Positions 12,824 to 24,030 are shown, counted from the first letter of the stretch. The stretch is 64,000 nucleotides of DNA from Neckera pumila (GCA_963969595.1 OZ018417.1:20896501-20960500), one strand, 5' to 3'. A program made the numbers and translations. The notes: generated by a model not told the origin, from the sequence alone.

Positions 12824-14524
12824 ATGTCAAAAGAGAAGAAATCCATGAAGAAATCCGTAAGTTTTATTGATTCTGAAGATGTTGGAAAAGCTTTGGAAGG
12901 ATTAGAAGATGAAAACCATAGGAAGTCCTCAACTTCAAAATCTAAGCTTATTGTAGCTTCAAAAGAACCCCTACTACTTCCTCTACCACCTCCTGAAGAA
13001 TATGGTGTTTATATATACAAGACTGTTAAAAAAATTCAAGAAGAACTTGCAAAAAGTCCTCCCCCTAAGCCTCTTTCTCTTCCACCATTGACACTATCAC
13101 CATTACCTCTTCCATGTCTTCCTATATCCCTACCACTACCACCACCTCTTCCTTTGAAACCTCCTAAAAAAAATCAAATTCAACCTCTTGATGATCCAGA
13201 ATGGATGAAAAATTTTTGGAAGTCTTTCAAAAATGATGATGATAGGAGGATGGTTCGTGATTGTATATTATGGAAATTGCCAATTGCAAAATTGTATGCT
13301 GTAGGTTGTGTCTGGTCTTTTGGTCAAAAGCTTTTAAATGCATATAAAAGTAAAGCTTTAAAAGTTAAAGGTCGCCTTAAACACAATACTGAATATTATC
13401 CTACTATAGTAAATATGAAAAGTGGCATTTTATGGTCTCTACATCATTCAAATCACATATGGCAACAAATGCCAAATTTAGATTTTTTGCCTTTTGGTGT
13501 AAACAAAACACTAGCTGGTTGCGGAGGATTGCTTGTTTTCCAAGGTGGATTTCAACCACGCTTAATAGAAACTACGAACAAAGATCCATATAGACCAAAA
13601 CGTGATCCAATTTCAATTAAGAATACTTATTGGAAAAGCAAATATCCACCCCAACCAATGTTGGTAGTGGCAAATCCAATTTCTAGAAAATTTCGAATTT
13701 TGCCTCCTATGGAGATTGTTTTAACTAAAATACTAGCTCATATTACAGTATCTCCTTTGTCAAACTTATATCTTATCCACCTTGTAGGATGGCAAGAAAA
13801 TCACGATTGTACATCAGGCATTCTCAAAGTAGGTGTATATAAGTCAATTGAAAAAAAATGGCACTTTCATCCAAATCATACACCAATTGAAGAGCCTATG
13901 AAGCCATTTAAACCTGACTTTGTTTACAAATTAAATTTCACTAGTGTATATCAAACATTACCTATGGTCCATTGTAGTGATGGTCCAGTGATTTACGTTG
14001 CTGGAATGCTAATGGATTTTACTGAAGATCCTAAAGAGCCTGAAAAATGGACCCCTACAATATTGAAATACAATTTTCGAAAACGGATTTGGGAAAAAGA
14101 TTATTGGCCATTACATGAAACAATGGAATCTCCTCAATTAATAGAGTGCGAGTCTAAAATGTTTGTTGTAAGTCGGACTCTAGCCCGACCGAGGACATTC
14201 CATATTTATGAACTTGTTGATTTTGATCTCAATCAAACGGAGCTATACAAAGGATATATGGACCTTGTAAATGTTACAATAATGGATTGTAATATGTACA
14301 ATAAATGTTTTTTGGATTATAATAGTGTTGAAATAACCACAAAATATTGTTGTATTGGAGGAATGGAACGTATTTGGATTATGTGCCATACTCTTCCTGT
14401 AATGGTCTTTTTTAATTTAAGAAGAAAATTTTGGGAATATATGCCATCCATTCCAATGTTTGATCCAGGAACAACAATCATTGGCAATTGGTTGTATCAA
14501 CCAGCAATACATGCACAAGTATGA
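12824..14524 (+). CDS. Intronless F-box/kelch-like protein (566 aa)
   Basis: One uninterrupted frame. Residues 1-50 are basic and serine-rich, and 79-115 are a proline/leucine-rich linker. Residues 143-175 resemble the second half of an F-box (ILWKLPIAKLYAVGCV), followed by HNTEYYPT. The rest resembles a kelch/galactose-oxidase type beta-propeller, with blocks such as NLDFLPFGVNKTLAG, ANPISRKFRILPP and C-terminal QPAIHAQV. The same blocks occur in the five-exon gene at 43502-46895 (564 aa) and more weakly in the gene at 14956-16908. F-box proteins usually recruit substrates to SCF ubiquitin ligases, but the F-box here is degenerate and its function is inferred. Codons are very AT-rich, unlike the five-exon relative. 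No introns, no visible poly-A tail or target duplication: an old retrocopy is possible. The frame is intact, so it may be functional. Confidence 0.75.
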   Translation: MSKEKKSMKKSVSFIDSEDVGKALEGLEDENHRKSSTSKSKLIVASKEPLLLPLPPPEEYGVYIYKTVKKIQEELAKSPPPKPLSLPPLTLSPLPLPCLPISLPLPPPLPLKPPKKNQIQPLDDPEWMKNFWKSFKNDDDRRMVRDCILWKLPIAKLYAVGCVWSFGQKLLNAYKSKALKVKGRLKHNTEYYPTIVNMKSGILWSLHHSNHIWQQMPNLDFLPFGVNKTLAGCGGLLVFQGGFQPRLIETTNKDPYRPKRDPISIKNTYWKSKYPPQPMLVVANPISRKFRILPPMEIVLTKILAHITVSPLSNLYLIHLVGWQENHDCTSGILKVGVYKSIEKKWHFHPNHTPIEEPMKPFKPDFVYKLNFTSVYQTLPMVHCSDGPVIYVAGMLMDFTEDPKEPEKWTPTILKYNFRKRIWEKDYWPLHETMESPQLIECESKMFVVSRTLARPRTFHIYELVDFDLNQTELYKGYMDLVNVTIMDCNMYNKCFLDYNSVEITTKYCCIGGMERIWIMCHTLPVMVFFNLRRKFWEYMPSIPMFDPGTTIIGNWLYQPAIHAQV

Positions 14525-14955
14525 GGATGAATTAAGGCATTCTTCAAGATTTTTAGAAAGTTCAATTAAAAATTACATTCAAATTTGTTAAACAAAAATG
14601 AATTATACTACATACTATTAACAAAATTCATCAAATATATACAATTAGATACTTGTAACGTATTTAACCACCTAAAGGCTCGAGGGTGATTTGGAAGAGA
14701 AAAAGTCACTTCTCAGAATTTTTGTTGCATTGTCCACAAAAGTGTAATTAACAAGTAAGGCGATGTGTGGGAAAAAAATTTAGCCCAGTTGACAATGTAG
14801 AATTGTGGATTGAAAGATTATAACATTTGAAGTGAGAATTTTTAGTTTGGATCATATTTAATTCACATAATCAAGCGCCCCATAGCTTGAGATGTGAACT
14901 TTTTTTTTTCCATGAATTGGTAAAATATATTTACAAAATTAAAAACCTAAACCAA
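14525..14955. other. Convergent intergenic spacer
   Basis: About 430 bp between the stop codons of two genes that face each other. It must hold both 3' ends. AT-rich; no strong hairpin seen. Confidence 0.5.
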
Positions 14956-16908
14956 CTATGTAGATATAGGTTCATTCCATCTATCAGGTCCAGTAGGGTC
15001 ATTTCCAAGAGGGTCCCAATTTGGTCCTCGATATTCTTTACTCCATAATGCTTTAAAATCAGGTTCCCATATACAACTTGCAAGTGCATTTTTGCTCAAA
15101 TTCGGTGGTTTCATCTTTGCTTTTTTGCCCAAATCCCACCCTGGATGTCTATCCATATTATTCCAAAGACACTTATCGACCTCAAAAATAACTCCGGTTC
15201 CACAATGAGGAACATAAAAACAAATAAATGAAAGTCCCCCTCGACATTGATAAGCAGGCTCATCAATGTGATCAATACACATGTAACAATTTTGAAACAA
15301 GTAATTGTATTGTTGTTTTGGCATAGTTGCAATTTTTGTAAAACTTAATTTTGAAGAACCTTCTTTGTATTCTACAAGTCTCACTTCAAATCTCCCTAGA
15401 GGCACTCTAGAATTTTTTAAAGAAGCACGTGATATCAAATATAGATTTTGGCTACATTTCATAAGCAAGCAATTTTCTATCTTTTTATGATACAATTCTT
15501 GACAAAATGAAAATCCTGTAATTTCTTTACTCTCAAAATCAAAACATGAAATAACGGGAATCCATTTCAACTCTGCAGGTTCAAATGCATCGTTTTGTAC
15601 TTTAATTTTTCTTCCATGATCGGACCATTCTGAAATCCAAAACATTTTATTGTTAAGAAATGCAAGATCGTTACTTTGAGTACTAGGAAGGTGTCGTACA
15701 TAAGGTCGGCTATAACTTCCAATCCAATTTTTGACATTGGAATTATAAATTGCAACAATGACTTCATCTTGACTAGGGATTGCTTTTGAAATTGGAGTCT
15801 TGATTGGATTGTCTTCAAGCCCCCTTATATTAGGAAGAATGTTGTATCCAACAAAATAGATATTGTACATACTACTTCCATCTTCTCGGTCGGGATCAAG
15901 CTTCACTTCCATACATGCCATTTTGTTGTTCAATTGTCGATCTCGAAATGGATGTACATATTCAAACTTCCTCAATAATGGATTACAAACACATGTAATG
16001 GATTGTGGTGGATATGTATTCTGATCCCACCGACCTTGCATTGGTAAATCATATTCGTCTTCAATTTTATCTCGGGGTTGCCATCCACCATCAACAACTA
16101 GATAACCTTTTTCACCAGCAATGATAGTATCAACTCCCGTTGGAAGAAAATTTAGTGTTGGTAAGCGAACCCATGGATGAGCTTTGTAGCCATATTTTTC
16201 CATAATATCAAATTCTAGCCAATGACTATCAATCATACTTGAAACATCTTCTAAATCTTTGTATTGTTTGCAAGGATCTTCATTTGTTTCTAATAGTACT
16301 TCAGGTATTTCTAGTGGTGGTAGAGTTGGTCGAGGAGGAGGTGGAGGTGTGGGTGGAGGTACTCCCATACCACAACAGATGGGTTCTGGTGGTTTTGGTC
16401 TTGGCTTAGGAGGTGGTGGAGGTACTCCCATACATGGATCCCTTGGATCTATAGTTTTTGGACAATCTATTTCTGATTTTGGATCTACCATTGTTAATTC
16501 TAAAATACCTGGTTGAGATATTTCTGAATTTGATTGGGAAGGTAAATTTGCACAATATCCAAGACAACTACGCATTCCTGGTTCTTGAAAATTAAACATT
16601 GGAAACATCTTAATGAACTTGTTAGAATTTTGAGGCAAAGATTGCTTTGAAGGATACCAATCCATTAAAGCAATATCAGCAACTCGAAACTTTCTCCAAG
16701 CTTGATCAAGTTCTAAACCACATAATTGTGGTAGAAATCGTGCAATATCATCAATTGTTGTGGTTCTCCAACCTACAAGACAATTTTCGTGGTATCGAGG
16801 TTGATTTAATGTTGGATCAGGGAGTTTATAAGCATTGTCAATCCAATCTAAATTATGAATTTCTGGAAATTCATAATTAAAACTCAATTTTGACCCTTCG
16901 TATTGCAT
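14956..16908 (-). CDS. Intronless kelch-type propeller protein with proline linker (650 aa)
   Basis: One long frame. Residues 1-100 are unassigned. Residues about 160-200 form a proline-rich linker (repeats of CMGVPPPPPK and CGMGVPPPTPPP type). From about 245 onward the protein aligns by eye with the other two family members: WVRLPTLNFLPTGVDTIIAG, then GGWQPR and CNPLLRKFEYVHP. It lacks the clear LPIAKLYAVGC block, so an F-box is not evident; IARFLPQLCGLELDQAW near 55-71 could be a remnant. The C-terminus is longer and differs from the HAQV ending of its relatives. It lies tail to tail with the 566-aa gene, as though a pair duplicated and inverted, though divergence is large. Intronless and AT-rich. 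Molecular role unknown. Confidence 0.7.
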   Translation of the reverse strand: MQYEGSKLSFNYEFPEIHNLDWIDNAYKLPDPTLNQPRYHENCLVGWRTTTIDDIARFLPQLCGLELDQAWRKFRVADIALMDWYPSKQSLPQNSNKFIKMFPMFNFQEPGMRSCLGYCANLPSQSNSEISQPGILELTMVDPKSEIDCPKTIDPRDPCMGVPPPPPKPRPKPPEPICCGMGVPPPTPPPPPRPTLPPLEIPEVLLETNEDPCKQYKDLEDVSSMIDSHWLEFDIMEKYGYKAHPWVRLPTLNFLPTGVDTIIAGEKGYLVVDGGWQPRDKIEDEYDLPMQGRWDQNTYPPQSITCVCNPLLRKFEYVHPFRDRQLNNKMACMEVKLDPDREDGSSMYNIYFVGYNILPNIRGLEDNPIKTPISKAIPSQDEVIVAIYNSNVKNWIGSYSRPYVRHLPSTQSNDLAFLNNKMFWISEWSDHGRKIKVQNDAFEPAELKWIPVISCFDFESKEITGFSFCQELYHKKIENCLLMKCSQNLYLISRASLKNSRVPLGRFEVRLVEYKEGSSKLSFTKIATMPKQQYNYLFQNCYMCIDHIDEPAYQCRGGLSFICFYVPHCGTGVIFEVDKCLWNNMDRHPGWDLGKKAKMKPPNLSKNALASCIWEPDFKALWSKEYRGPNWDPLGNDPTGPDRWNEPIST

Positions 16909-17749
16909 TTTTAAATAAATTTTTTCTTTTGGACAAAAATATTATTTAAAAGACATTTGTATAGCATAAATGTGAAATATGTAATTGTATGATAGAGTTT
17001 TTCAATCTTTTGTTGAAATATTTAAAATGTGATTCATTTACTCATGCAATCATATACTACAAGAAAAATCATACTATGATGGTTTTGTTGTATTACAAAG
17101 AATTTTAGAGACTATATACTAGTAATTTCAACAACAAATGAAATTACCAAAAGTCAATTTATAAAACATAGATTTATATATGACATTGTTTAAAAGTATC
17201 TAAAAGAGCCAATTTTATTCTGAAATCTATTTTTTAGCTTCATTTTATTGATATGATTTGTAATACTCTTACTGTATTTATTAAACTATCGATGAGTGTT
17301 TAATGTGACTTTTAGAAACGACATGACTTTTGGACAATTATTCATTTAACAATTATTGATAATGATCAATGTATATAAAGATGTCCAATCATTTAAAGAT
17401 TCAACTGTACCTTCAATGGAATAATAATGAAAGGATTATTTTAATTTTATAAATATAATATAAGTCTTCATAAATATTCCTTCATTTCCAATTTAAAATG
17501 TAATTTTTAAAGAAAATACAAGAAACTTCAAGTGCACTTTTGTATAAATTCAATATGTACATATATTCCATTTTTAAACAATACTAATATTTTGACATAT
17601 TGTCTTTTGATGCCTTTTGCAATCAACAATTATTGAAGATTTATTGCCTAATAATTAGACTTTGCAAACAATGTTGATAGAAAATGTACTTGATGGAAAA
17701 CAATGGACATGAAATGAATGTAAAATAATGAGGGTTTACTAGAATAGAG
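16909..17749. other. AT-rich upstream region of the 650-aa gene
   Basis: Presumed promoter side of the minus-strand gene. No motif was strong enough to name. Confidence 0.4.
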
Positions 17750-18030
17750 CATTAGAGGGGTTTTAGAGGCCTTGGAAGACTGTTTCAGGCCGGTTCTCTA
17801 ATATGCCCAGATTCAGTGAACGATGGTAAGGGCGTGTCAGATTTATTTTTTTTCAAAAAAATCAAATTTCTTTTTTTACCAAAATATCATTTTAAGCAAA
17901 AAAAAAAAAATTCTCAAAAATGACAAGGTAGTCGTTGTGCCATGTCAGCCAGCTACTACAGCTGCGTTCCCATAGTCTAGAAACACAGGGGAATTTGCAG
18001 TCTTCCAACACCCCAAAATCTCCTCTAATG
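17750..18030. mobile_element. CATTAGAG-ended non-autonomous element (copy 2)
   Basis: Left end CATTAGAGGGGTTTTAGAGG continuing to GGAAGACTG. Right end is the inverse, CAGTCTTCCAACACCCC continuing to TCCTCTAATG. Internal T-rich and A-rich tracts flank a more GC-rich core near 17925-17975. Core unlike the other copies. Confidence 0.7.
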
Positions 18031-19540
18031 TATTTTGCAATTTTGCAATAGATAGAATGTTCAAATAAAACAACAATTTTTTTTAAATAAATGATTGTCA
18101 TAAATAATAAATTTTGACTTAAGATTTTGTACAAGGTCATCATCTTTTATAAGATATACTAAATTTGTAAGTATTCCAAGTCAATTTGTTTATAAAAATC
18201 AAAAACTCAAAGTTTTCAAAGAAAAAAATCATGATCCCATTTTACATTTATTACCACCCTAACAATACTATCATCAGAAAAGTTATTTTCACTTGAATAT
18301 TTCTTGAAGTGTGGTGTTTAATCTTTAATCTTTTAATGCTCAAAGCCTTTACAAAGTGATAGAAGGTAAGCTATATTTGGATGCATGTGCTACCAATATA
18401 TTATTATCAAGAATACTAGCTAAATTATAATAAATTTGAAAAATCTCAATAGTTCAATATGTTTGTAGTACATAAATTAGCTAGTGAAGGATAAACTATT
18501 GAAAGTCACAACTTTCGAACGTCTACATGCAATTTACTTTGATGATGAATTTTTTCAATTTTTGAGCCTTATATACATCAAATTATATTACTAAAATATG
18601 TACAAAATTCTAACCATACAATCAAAAAATTGAGACTGCAAATTTTGCTTGCCCAAAAATGATAAAAGCCCTCCAAACACCCCTCAATCATTTAGGAGTT
18701 AAGGAAACCTTCTAACACTCTGGAATCAACCAAGGTGCTTTAAAATGGTACCTATGGTTGGATATTAAACTATAACTTTGGTCTCCACATTCCATCTTCA
18801 AAATATTTGAAGAAGTATTTGAAAAAGAAGCAATTGTACCGATTGTTCACATTTTTAGAATATGATGATAATTTCACATTGCTCAAAGGTTGCTTGAGAA
18901 ATTTTATCAACTAATGAAGAAGATGATCATGAACATTGTTAATCATGCAAGTACTAAACAACACTAATACAAAGCTATAAATTCTAAGATACCAATGTTG
19001 CAAGTTAGAGTCTTGTGTATGGTTGTCATATCAGACGGAATATCACTGTTCACGGACAAAATTGGACCGATTAGGGCTGACCGGCTGCGAACTTCAGAGC
19101 CTTGTAACTTTTGCAAAAATTCTTCAAATCGGGCAAATGAGATGTTTTTTGGCATCTACAGTTATGGTCTTGTGCCGTTAAATTCAACAACAAATGCAAA
19201 GAAGCTCTTAAAACTTTAATGATAAAAGTTCCATGAAACATAATTCCATTAAACATAATCCTGCTTTAACAATCACCATTGCAAATGTGTAGCTGAATGT
19301 GACCATGTAGAAAAACACTAGCTTCAAATTCCAAACCACCATTATCCAAAGAAAAGATCTATATCAATTCTTTTGCTCTACATTCTTTTTTTATCATAAG
19401 GTCATGTTATAAATTGTTTTGGCCTAATTCATCTTCTCTACTCCCAATACATCAAGCAAGTGTATCATGCAATTGAATTCATAGCAAAGTGAAAATTCCT
19501 TTTATTCAATATTGCATCCAATACAACTAAATCTTTCCAC
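18031..19540. other. Intergenic, one unassigned less AT-rich patch
   Basis: Mostly AT-rich. The patch 18995-19215 has higher GC and open frames on both strands, but nothing recognisable. It may be a remnant of a gene or retroelement. Confidence 0.4.
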
Positions 19541-20080
19541 TTAACCACTAGAAGGACCAAACACCATTTTTTGGCAACATAGCAATTTTTTGGGCAGCTC
19601 ACTACATATGGAAATTTTATTTTTTTTCTTTGAAATTTTCAAACAAGATATGCTTGAGGAGTAGCTTCAAGGCCCAATAATTTTCATAACTTTGACTACA
19701 TGGGTAAAAAGTTATTGCATGATATGTATTTCCAGTCTTTGGCGAGCAGCCTGGCAGCTCAAAAAACTCTTTAAAGATTACTTTTTTGAAGAAAAAAAAA
19801 TTGAAATTGGTTTTATAGATTTATATGTACTTATAAAATTTTGAGTCATTCCATTTGGATTAATGAGTCAAGTTATGAGGAGTTTTAGTTTGAGGGTAAT
19901 TATAGAATCTCTACTCTAAAATAAACCTTGATGTCTTTTATCTAACTCAATTTTCAATATTTTTGAAAAAAATTAAAAACAGTGGGTGTAGATTGTTTAT
20001 TACAACATTACAACCATTGAAATTGGCATTTTTCAATTTCATAACAAAATTCTTGACAATTTAGTATTTTGAGTCATTCT

Positions 20081-20517
20081 CATTAGGAAAAATTTCAGCC
20101 TTCGAAGGAGCTGCTTCACAATTGTTCCCATTCTTGGGATCAAAAACTTACATTTTTTTTTTAAATTTAAAAAATTTAATTTTTTTTAAAGGCCCGGCAA
20201 CCCCGGCTTGGCGGCCACCAGCCAGCCTACGCCGGCAAGCAGACAGGCGGCTCGCCAACCAAGCGGCCTTCTTGCACAGGCTAGGCAGCCGGTGGCCAAG
20301 CAGCCTGCCTGCGCAGGCCAAGTGGCCAAGCTTGGTTGGATTTTTTTTGTTTTTATTTTTATTTTTAATTTTTAATTCATTTCTCAAATGACATGGTAGT
20401 TTCCCCACTACCTCAACTGTCCATATGTGGCTTACTTTTTAAGTACAATGAAGCTCCCAAGTTTGAGAACTTGTAAATAACTCGAAGCCCTTTTCAAGCC
20501 TCATTTCTCTTCGAATG
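20081..20517. mobile_element. CATTAG-ended element nested in a TTAA element (copy 3)
   Basis: Begins CATTAGGAAAAATTTCAGCC and ends TTTCTCTTCGAATG. The host reads ...GAGTCATTCT before it and CTACCTCTT after it. The same host site without an insert reads ATCATTCTCTAC in inverse complement of 41460-41530. Joining the flanks restores the host with no obvious target duplication. The interior holds A/T tracts around a GC-rich core. Confidence 0.7.
20191..20339. other. GC-rich core flanked by homopolymer tracts
   Basis: About 150 bases built from variants of GGCCAAG, GGCAAGC, CAGCCTGC and CTTGG. It is sharply bounded on both sides by poly-T/A DNA. It is the core of the nested CATTAG element and contrasts strongly with its surroundings. 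Confidence 0.7.
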
Positions 20518-20914
20518 CTACCTCTTCCTACTTACTATTTTTTCCCTATATGTTGTGCAATTCCAAATGATCTAAAGTTTTTCAAGCCTGTAGGCAACAT
20601 GCCTTGAAGAATGAATTCAAAGAGTAACCATCATTTCGGACATTTTCTCATACAAATGTGATCTTGTAGAGTGTAGCTATCTAGATTTTCATAGGAACAA
20701 AAAAAGAATTTTTTTCAATTCAAATGTTAATATCTTGCAATCCACATAGTGGACAGTTCTGGAATTTTTTCTACATCTTAAACTAGTGCTCTACAAGATC
20801 TTATGGTTACATATATTCAAAAATGTTTTTTTTCTAGAATTTGATATTTGCATTAAAAATGGCAGTTTTGGAGAAATTTTGGTGAAAATATAGTCAAAAA
20901 CATTTAGAGGTTAA

Positions 20915-21769
20915 TCAAAAAGATGTATCTAACTAATGTAATCTTGCTAGCTTATAGTGTGCATAGTAGATCTTTAACAATCTATAATTTGATTAAGTCT
21001 AATAAAATAAAGACATGAGCTATAATTCAAAGATACAAATTTCTACCTATAATGAAGGAATAAGTGAATAACAAAATCCAATATTGCAATCACTTCTAAA
21101 ATTGATAAGAATCCCCCATCAAAAGCACAATTTTACAAATAACTTTGTATAAAATCCAAATGCACATCCAATGATAAAGGCATTTGCCAAATTGGCAATT
21201 CCATTTCCCATTGCTTTCAGTAGTGGTATTGGGTGGTCATTAACTTCTTCAACTATCACTAAATGGTATTGTGGAAGCAATCATCAATTCCAAACAATCT
21301 ACAATACAAGTATGCAATAATCAATTAGCAAGGGAATCATTCCCTTCTACAAGCTCCATTTAGAAAAGCAGACCACATTTATACTTAAAATATAATACAT
21401 TGAAGAGAGAAGCAATGATACAATTTGCCTTGTATCCAAATCATTACTAAAACCTAGTCCTCAACAACAATTAGATTAGAGATATGACAACTAGTTTGAA
21501 AAACTCTAACAAAATTTAACAAAAAACAAGTAAAATAGTAAATAAACTAGGCAATTATTTAATAATGATTTAAAAAGATAAAATCAAACACTTTACAATT
21601 CAACAAAATCTCTACAATTCCACTAAAATATAAGAACCAGTTAAGAATCTATAAATTCAAAAGATGAATATTTTAAGAAAATCAACATACATTGACCTAT
21701 ATTGAGAAGTACTAGGCACCTGCATTGACATTGTCTCGTATACAAAGTCTCTACCAAATCAGAAAATCT
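20915..21769. other. Intergenic, nothing recognised
   Basis: AT-rich spacer downstream of the kinase pseudogene. Short open frames only. Confidence 0.4.
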
Positions 21770-23830
21770 CAATGAACATAGGTCACAATCTTGGACTTGG
21801 GTGCCCAACATTTAGTGATAAGTCCTTCATTACATCATCCAAATCACTTAGCAATTGTAGACTTTTATCCTCAATTGCAAGTTAACTATCAACCTTCAGT
21901 ATTTCTAAACACACCATCAAATGGAATTTGCCTCGTCACTATCTCAAAGCATGTTATAACATAACTAGACACATCAGCTTTGACTCAAAATGATGTGTAT
22001 AGTTATGGTATGACATGCTTTGAAATGGATTTTAATTTTCTCAAGTTGACAATAGCTCCGATGCTCTCCAAAACCTAGTTTCCCAAACTCCAATGGAGCA
22101 TTTAAAATCAGCTGCGATAATCAAACTATTAATCCAATAGTCAATCAAATCATGACCATGATAATTAAACAACCAAGTAGAAAGAAAAATATTAGAAACT
22201 TTTAGATCCCTATGGAAAATGCCCTTATCATGTAAGTCCTGCATGTGTTTTGCAATCCCTAACATGAAATCTAAAATGAAATCTAAAAGATGCAAGATCC
22301 ATATTTTGTACTTATATTTGTAGGGAAATGGCGGACCTTAGATACCATCCACATTCTTCTCGTGCATCACTTGGTCAATCAACTTTTGCAAATCACTCCA
22401 ACAACTATTCATCAAAAAAGCAAACCTCTCATCAGACATACCCGCAAATCTCGTAAGCGAAATCCCTCTAAAATACCTTCATCAAATGTTCTAGAAAGTC
22501 GACAACTTCAAAAATTTTGCTTGCCCACCCTTCGCAATCATGCAAAACAAAACATAACCATCTAGATCATGCCAAAACAAAAAAGGATGGTCCTTCTTCA
22601 ATTGCTTCAACAGTTTCCTGTTAACTCTATTCAGTTCTTCCTCCTCGCTCGACTGCGGCACTACATCACGGCGGCTCACTTCGGTCCAATGCGACTTCGT
22701 ACGCAACATCGTCAGAGAATTTACCTTCGCTGCGCATCATCGCCTCGCAGCGTGCAGAATAGTATTCCGTCCTCCCAGAAGTGGACGCCTCTTACGCCAA
22801 CACCATCTCCAATTCTGCAAGTCTGCCATTTTCTGCGCACAAAAGACTCTTAAACATTGGCAACGCAGAAACAACACGAGGAACTTGCGCCCATGATTGC
22901 CTTCCTCTTACCCGCGCAAACCCCAACAAACTGGACTCTGTGCCCGGAAGACAACGAAGACTTCCGCGTGTGCAAGTCACAGACATATGCAGAGGGTATC
23001 ACACAGAAGAGTCTACCGTACTGACACTTGAGCGGAGAGGGACTTAAGAGTGCAGCAGGACACTGAAGAAAGAGATGCGAACGGCAAAGAGAGAACCCAC
23101 GTCTGGAGTGAAGATCTCGAGGGCTAATCCCGACCCAATAACACTAAATACAGGATTGTAGGTTTTCTTGGAGCTCGTCGCTCCTAAATAGAGATTGATG
23201 GCAGAACCCTAGCAAGTGGGGACTACAGGACTTGTAACTGGACCAGCAAGAGAAGGAGAGAATGGGAGGAGGAGGAGCCTGGGAGAAGGTTGGAGTACCT
23301 GGCTCGGAGTCTGCACAAGCGGTGGCCATTGGATCACCGTAGAAGGGTTGCTGGCCGGGTGACCTTTTGACGCGTTTTGCCAAACAGTGCTGACGCGTTT
23401 TCCAAGCGCGTCCGTCTCTCGCTGCCTGCTCTCAACTTCTCCAGGTGGGCCAAGGTCTGCAAGACAAGGTCACTTCGCGTCTTCTACGAACCTTCGTGTC
23501 GCTTCCTGAAAAAAAAAATTCGTTGGAGATTGGAATGTTGGAAACAGGTGCTGGCTGATGCTTTTCTATCAAGAATTAGTTCCTCTGATGTTTCCATTGT
23601 CACCTTGTATCCAAGCTCTTGAACAATTGCTCCAGCTCACCATCGTAATGGGACTTTGTAATGTCTGATGAAAGGAGAAGGCTGATCATAGGAGGACAAC
23701 TTTCTTCACTGTTTAACTTATTTGTGGAACCAGAGGGATCCCAAACTGTTGTGGGACATAAAAAATAGGGCACTTGTCTTCTAAGACAGCCATGTACTGC
23801 TAACTTTACAAGCAGGTCTGCTATCATATC
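21770..23830 (-). pseudogene. Decayed serine/threonine-type protein kinase of a seedless-plant-like family
   Basis: Minus-strand frames, read 23.8 to 21.8 kb, give kinase landmarks in order but in different phases. A long N-terminal part includes YKVTMETSEELILDRKASAS (near 23.6 kb), and VEASTSGRTEYYSARCEAMM and SEEEELNRVNRKLLKQLKKD follow at 22.6-22.8 kb. Next come a glycine-loop region DGYVLFCMIAKGGQA, FAFLMNSCWSDLQKLIDQVM, and HRDLKVSN with the catalytic Asp. DFK stands where DFG or DFE is expected, then GVWETRFWRASELL (APE region). KADVSSYVITCFEIVTRQIP and LITKCWAP finish the C-lobe. Several stops and frameshifts separate these blocks and the ATP-lobe lysine region is missing. The N-terminal region and the ADFxCS style recall a kinase family I know from mosses and lycophytes (recollection, not checked). 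Not expected to make a kinase. Confidence 0.8.
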
Positions 23831-23837
23831 ATAGGGT

Positions 23838-24030
23838 CTTGCATTAGAATAATGTGAGAATGTGTAGAAGAAATTTCCTAAAATCTTTATCTTGTCAAGA
23901 AAGGTTACCTAATCCACTATTAAACTAAAGAGCAAGAGAGAGGTGCAAACCTTTGTTTTTGACAAGTAGGTCATGATCTCCCAGGAACTTGGTAACCACA
24001 GAATGCACACTATTGATGTTGAGGCCATAC
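23838..24030 (-). pseudogene. Fragment of the L-type lectin gene
   Basis: The minus strand encodes GLNINSVHSVVTKFLGDHDL, nearly the same as exon 2 of the intact lectin at 35416-37092, and it continues into matching intron 2 sequence (TTAAACTAAAGAGCAAGAGA). Just beyond, 23838-23876 matches the lectin's downstream flank at 34826-34864. So about 1.2 kb, including exon 3, is missing between two matching pieces. Exon 1 is absent too. Confidence 0.85.

Larger units (their letters stand above)
19541..20914 (+). mobile_element. TTAA-bounded element with nested insertion
   Basis: Starts TTAACCACTAGAAGGACC and ends CATTTAGAGGTTAA. Its interior matches, block by block, the copy at 50098-51031 in the same orientation and the copy at 40972-41996 in reverse (for example GGCAACATAGCAATTTT and GAGGAGTAGCTT). 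It is longer because a CATTAG element (20081-20517) has inserted. No transposase frame. Confidence 0.75.

Noticed and set aside
14525..14600. Poly-A tail and target duplication of a retrocopy behind the 566-aa gene
   Set aside because: Looked for but not seen; retroposition therefore rests only on intron loss and is left as inference.
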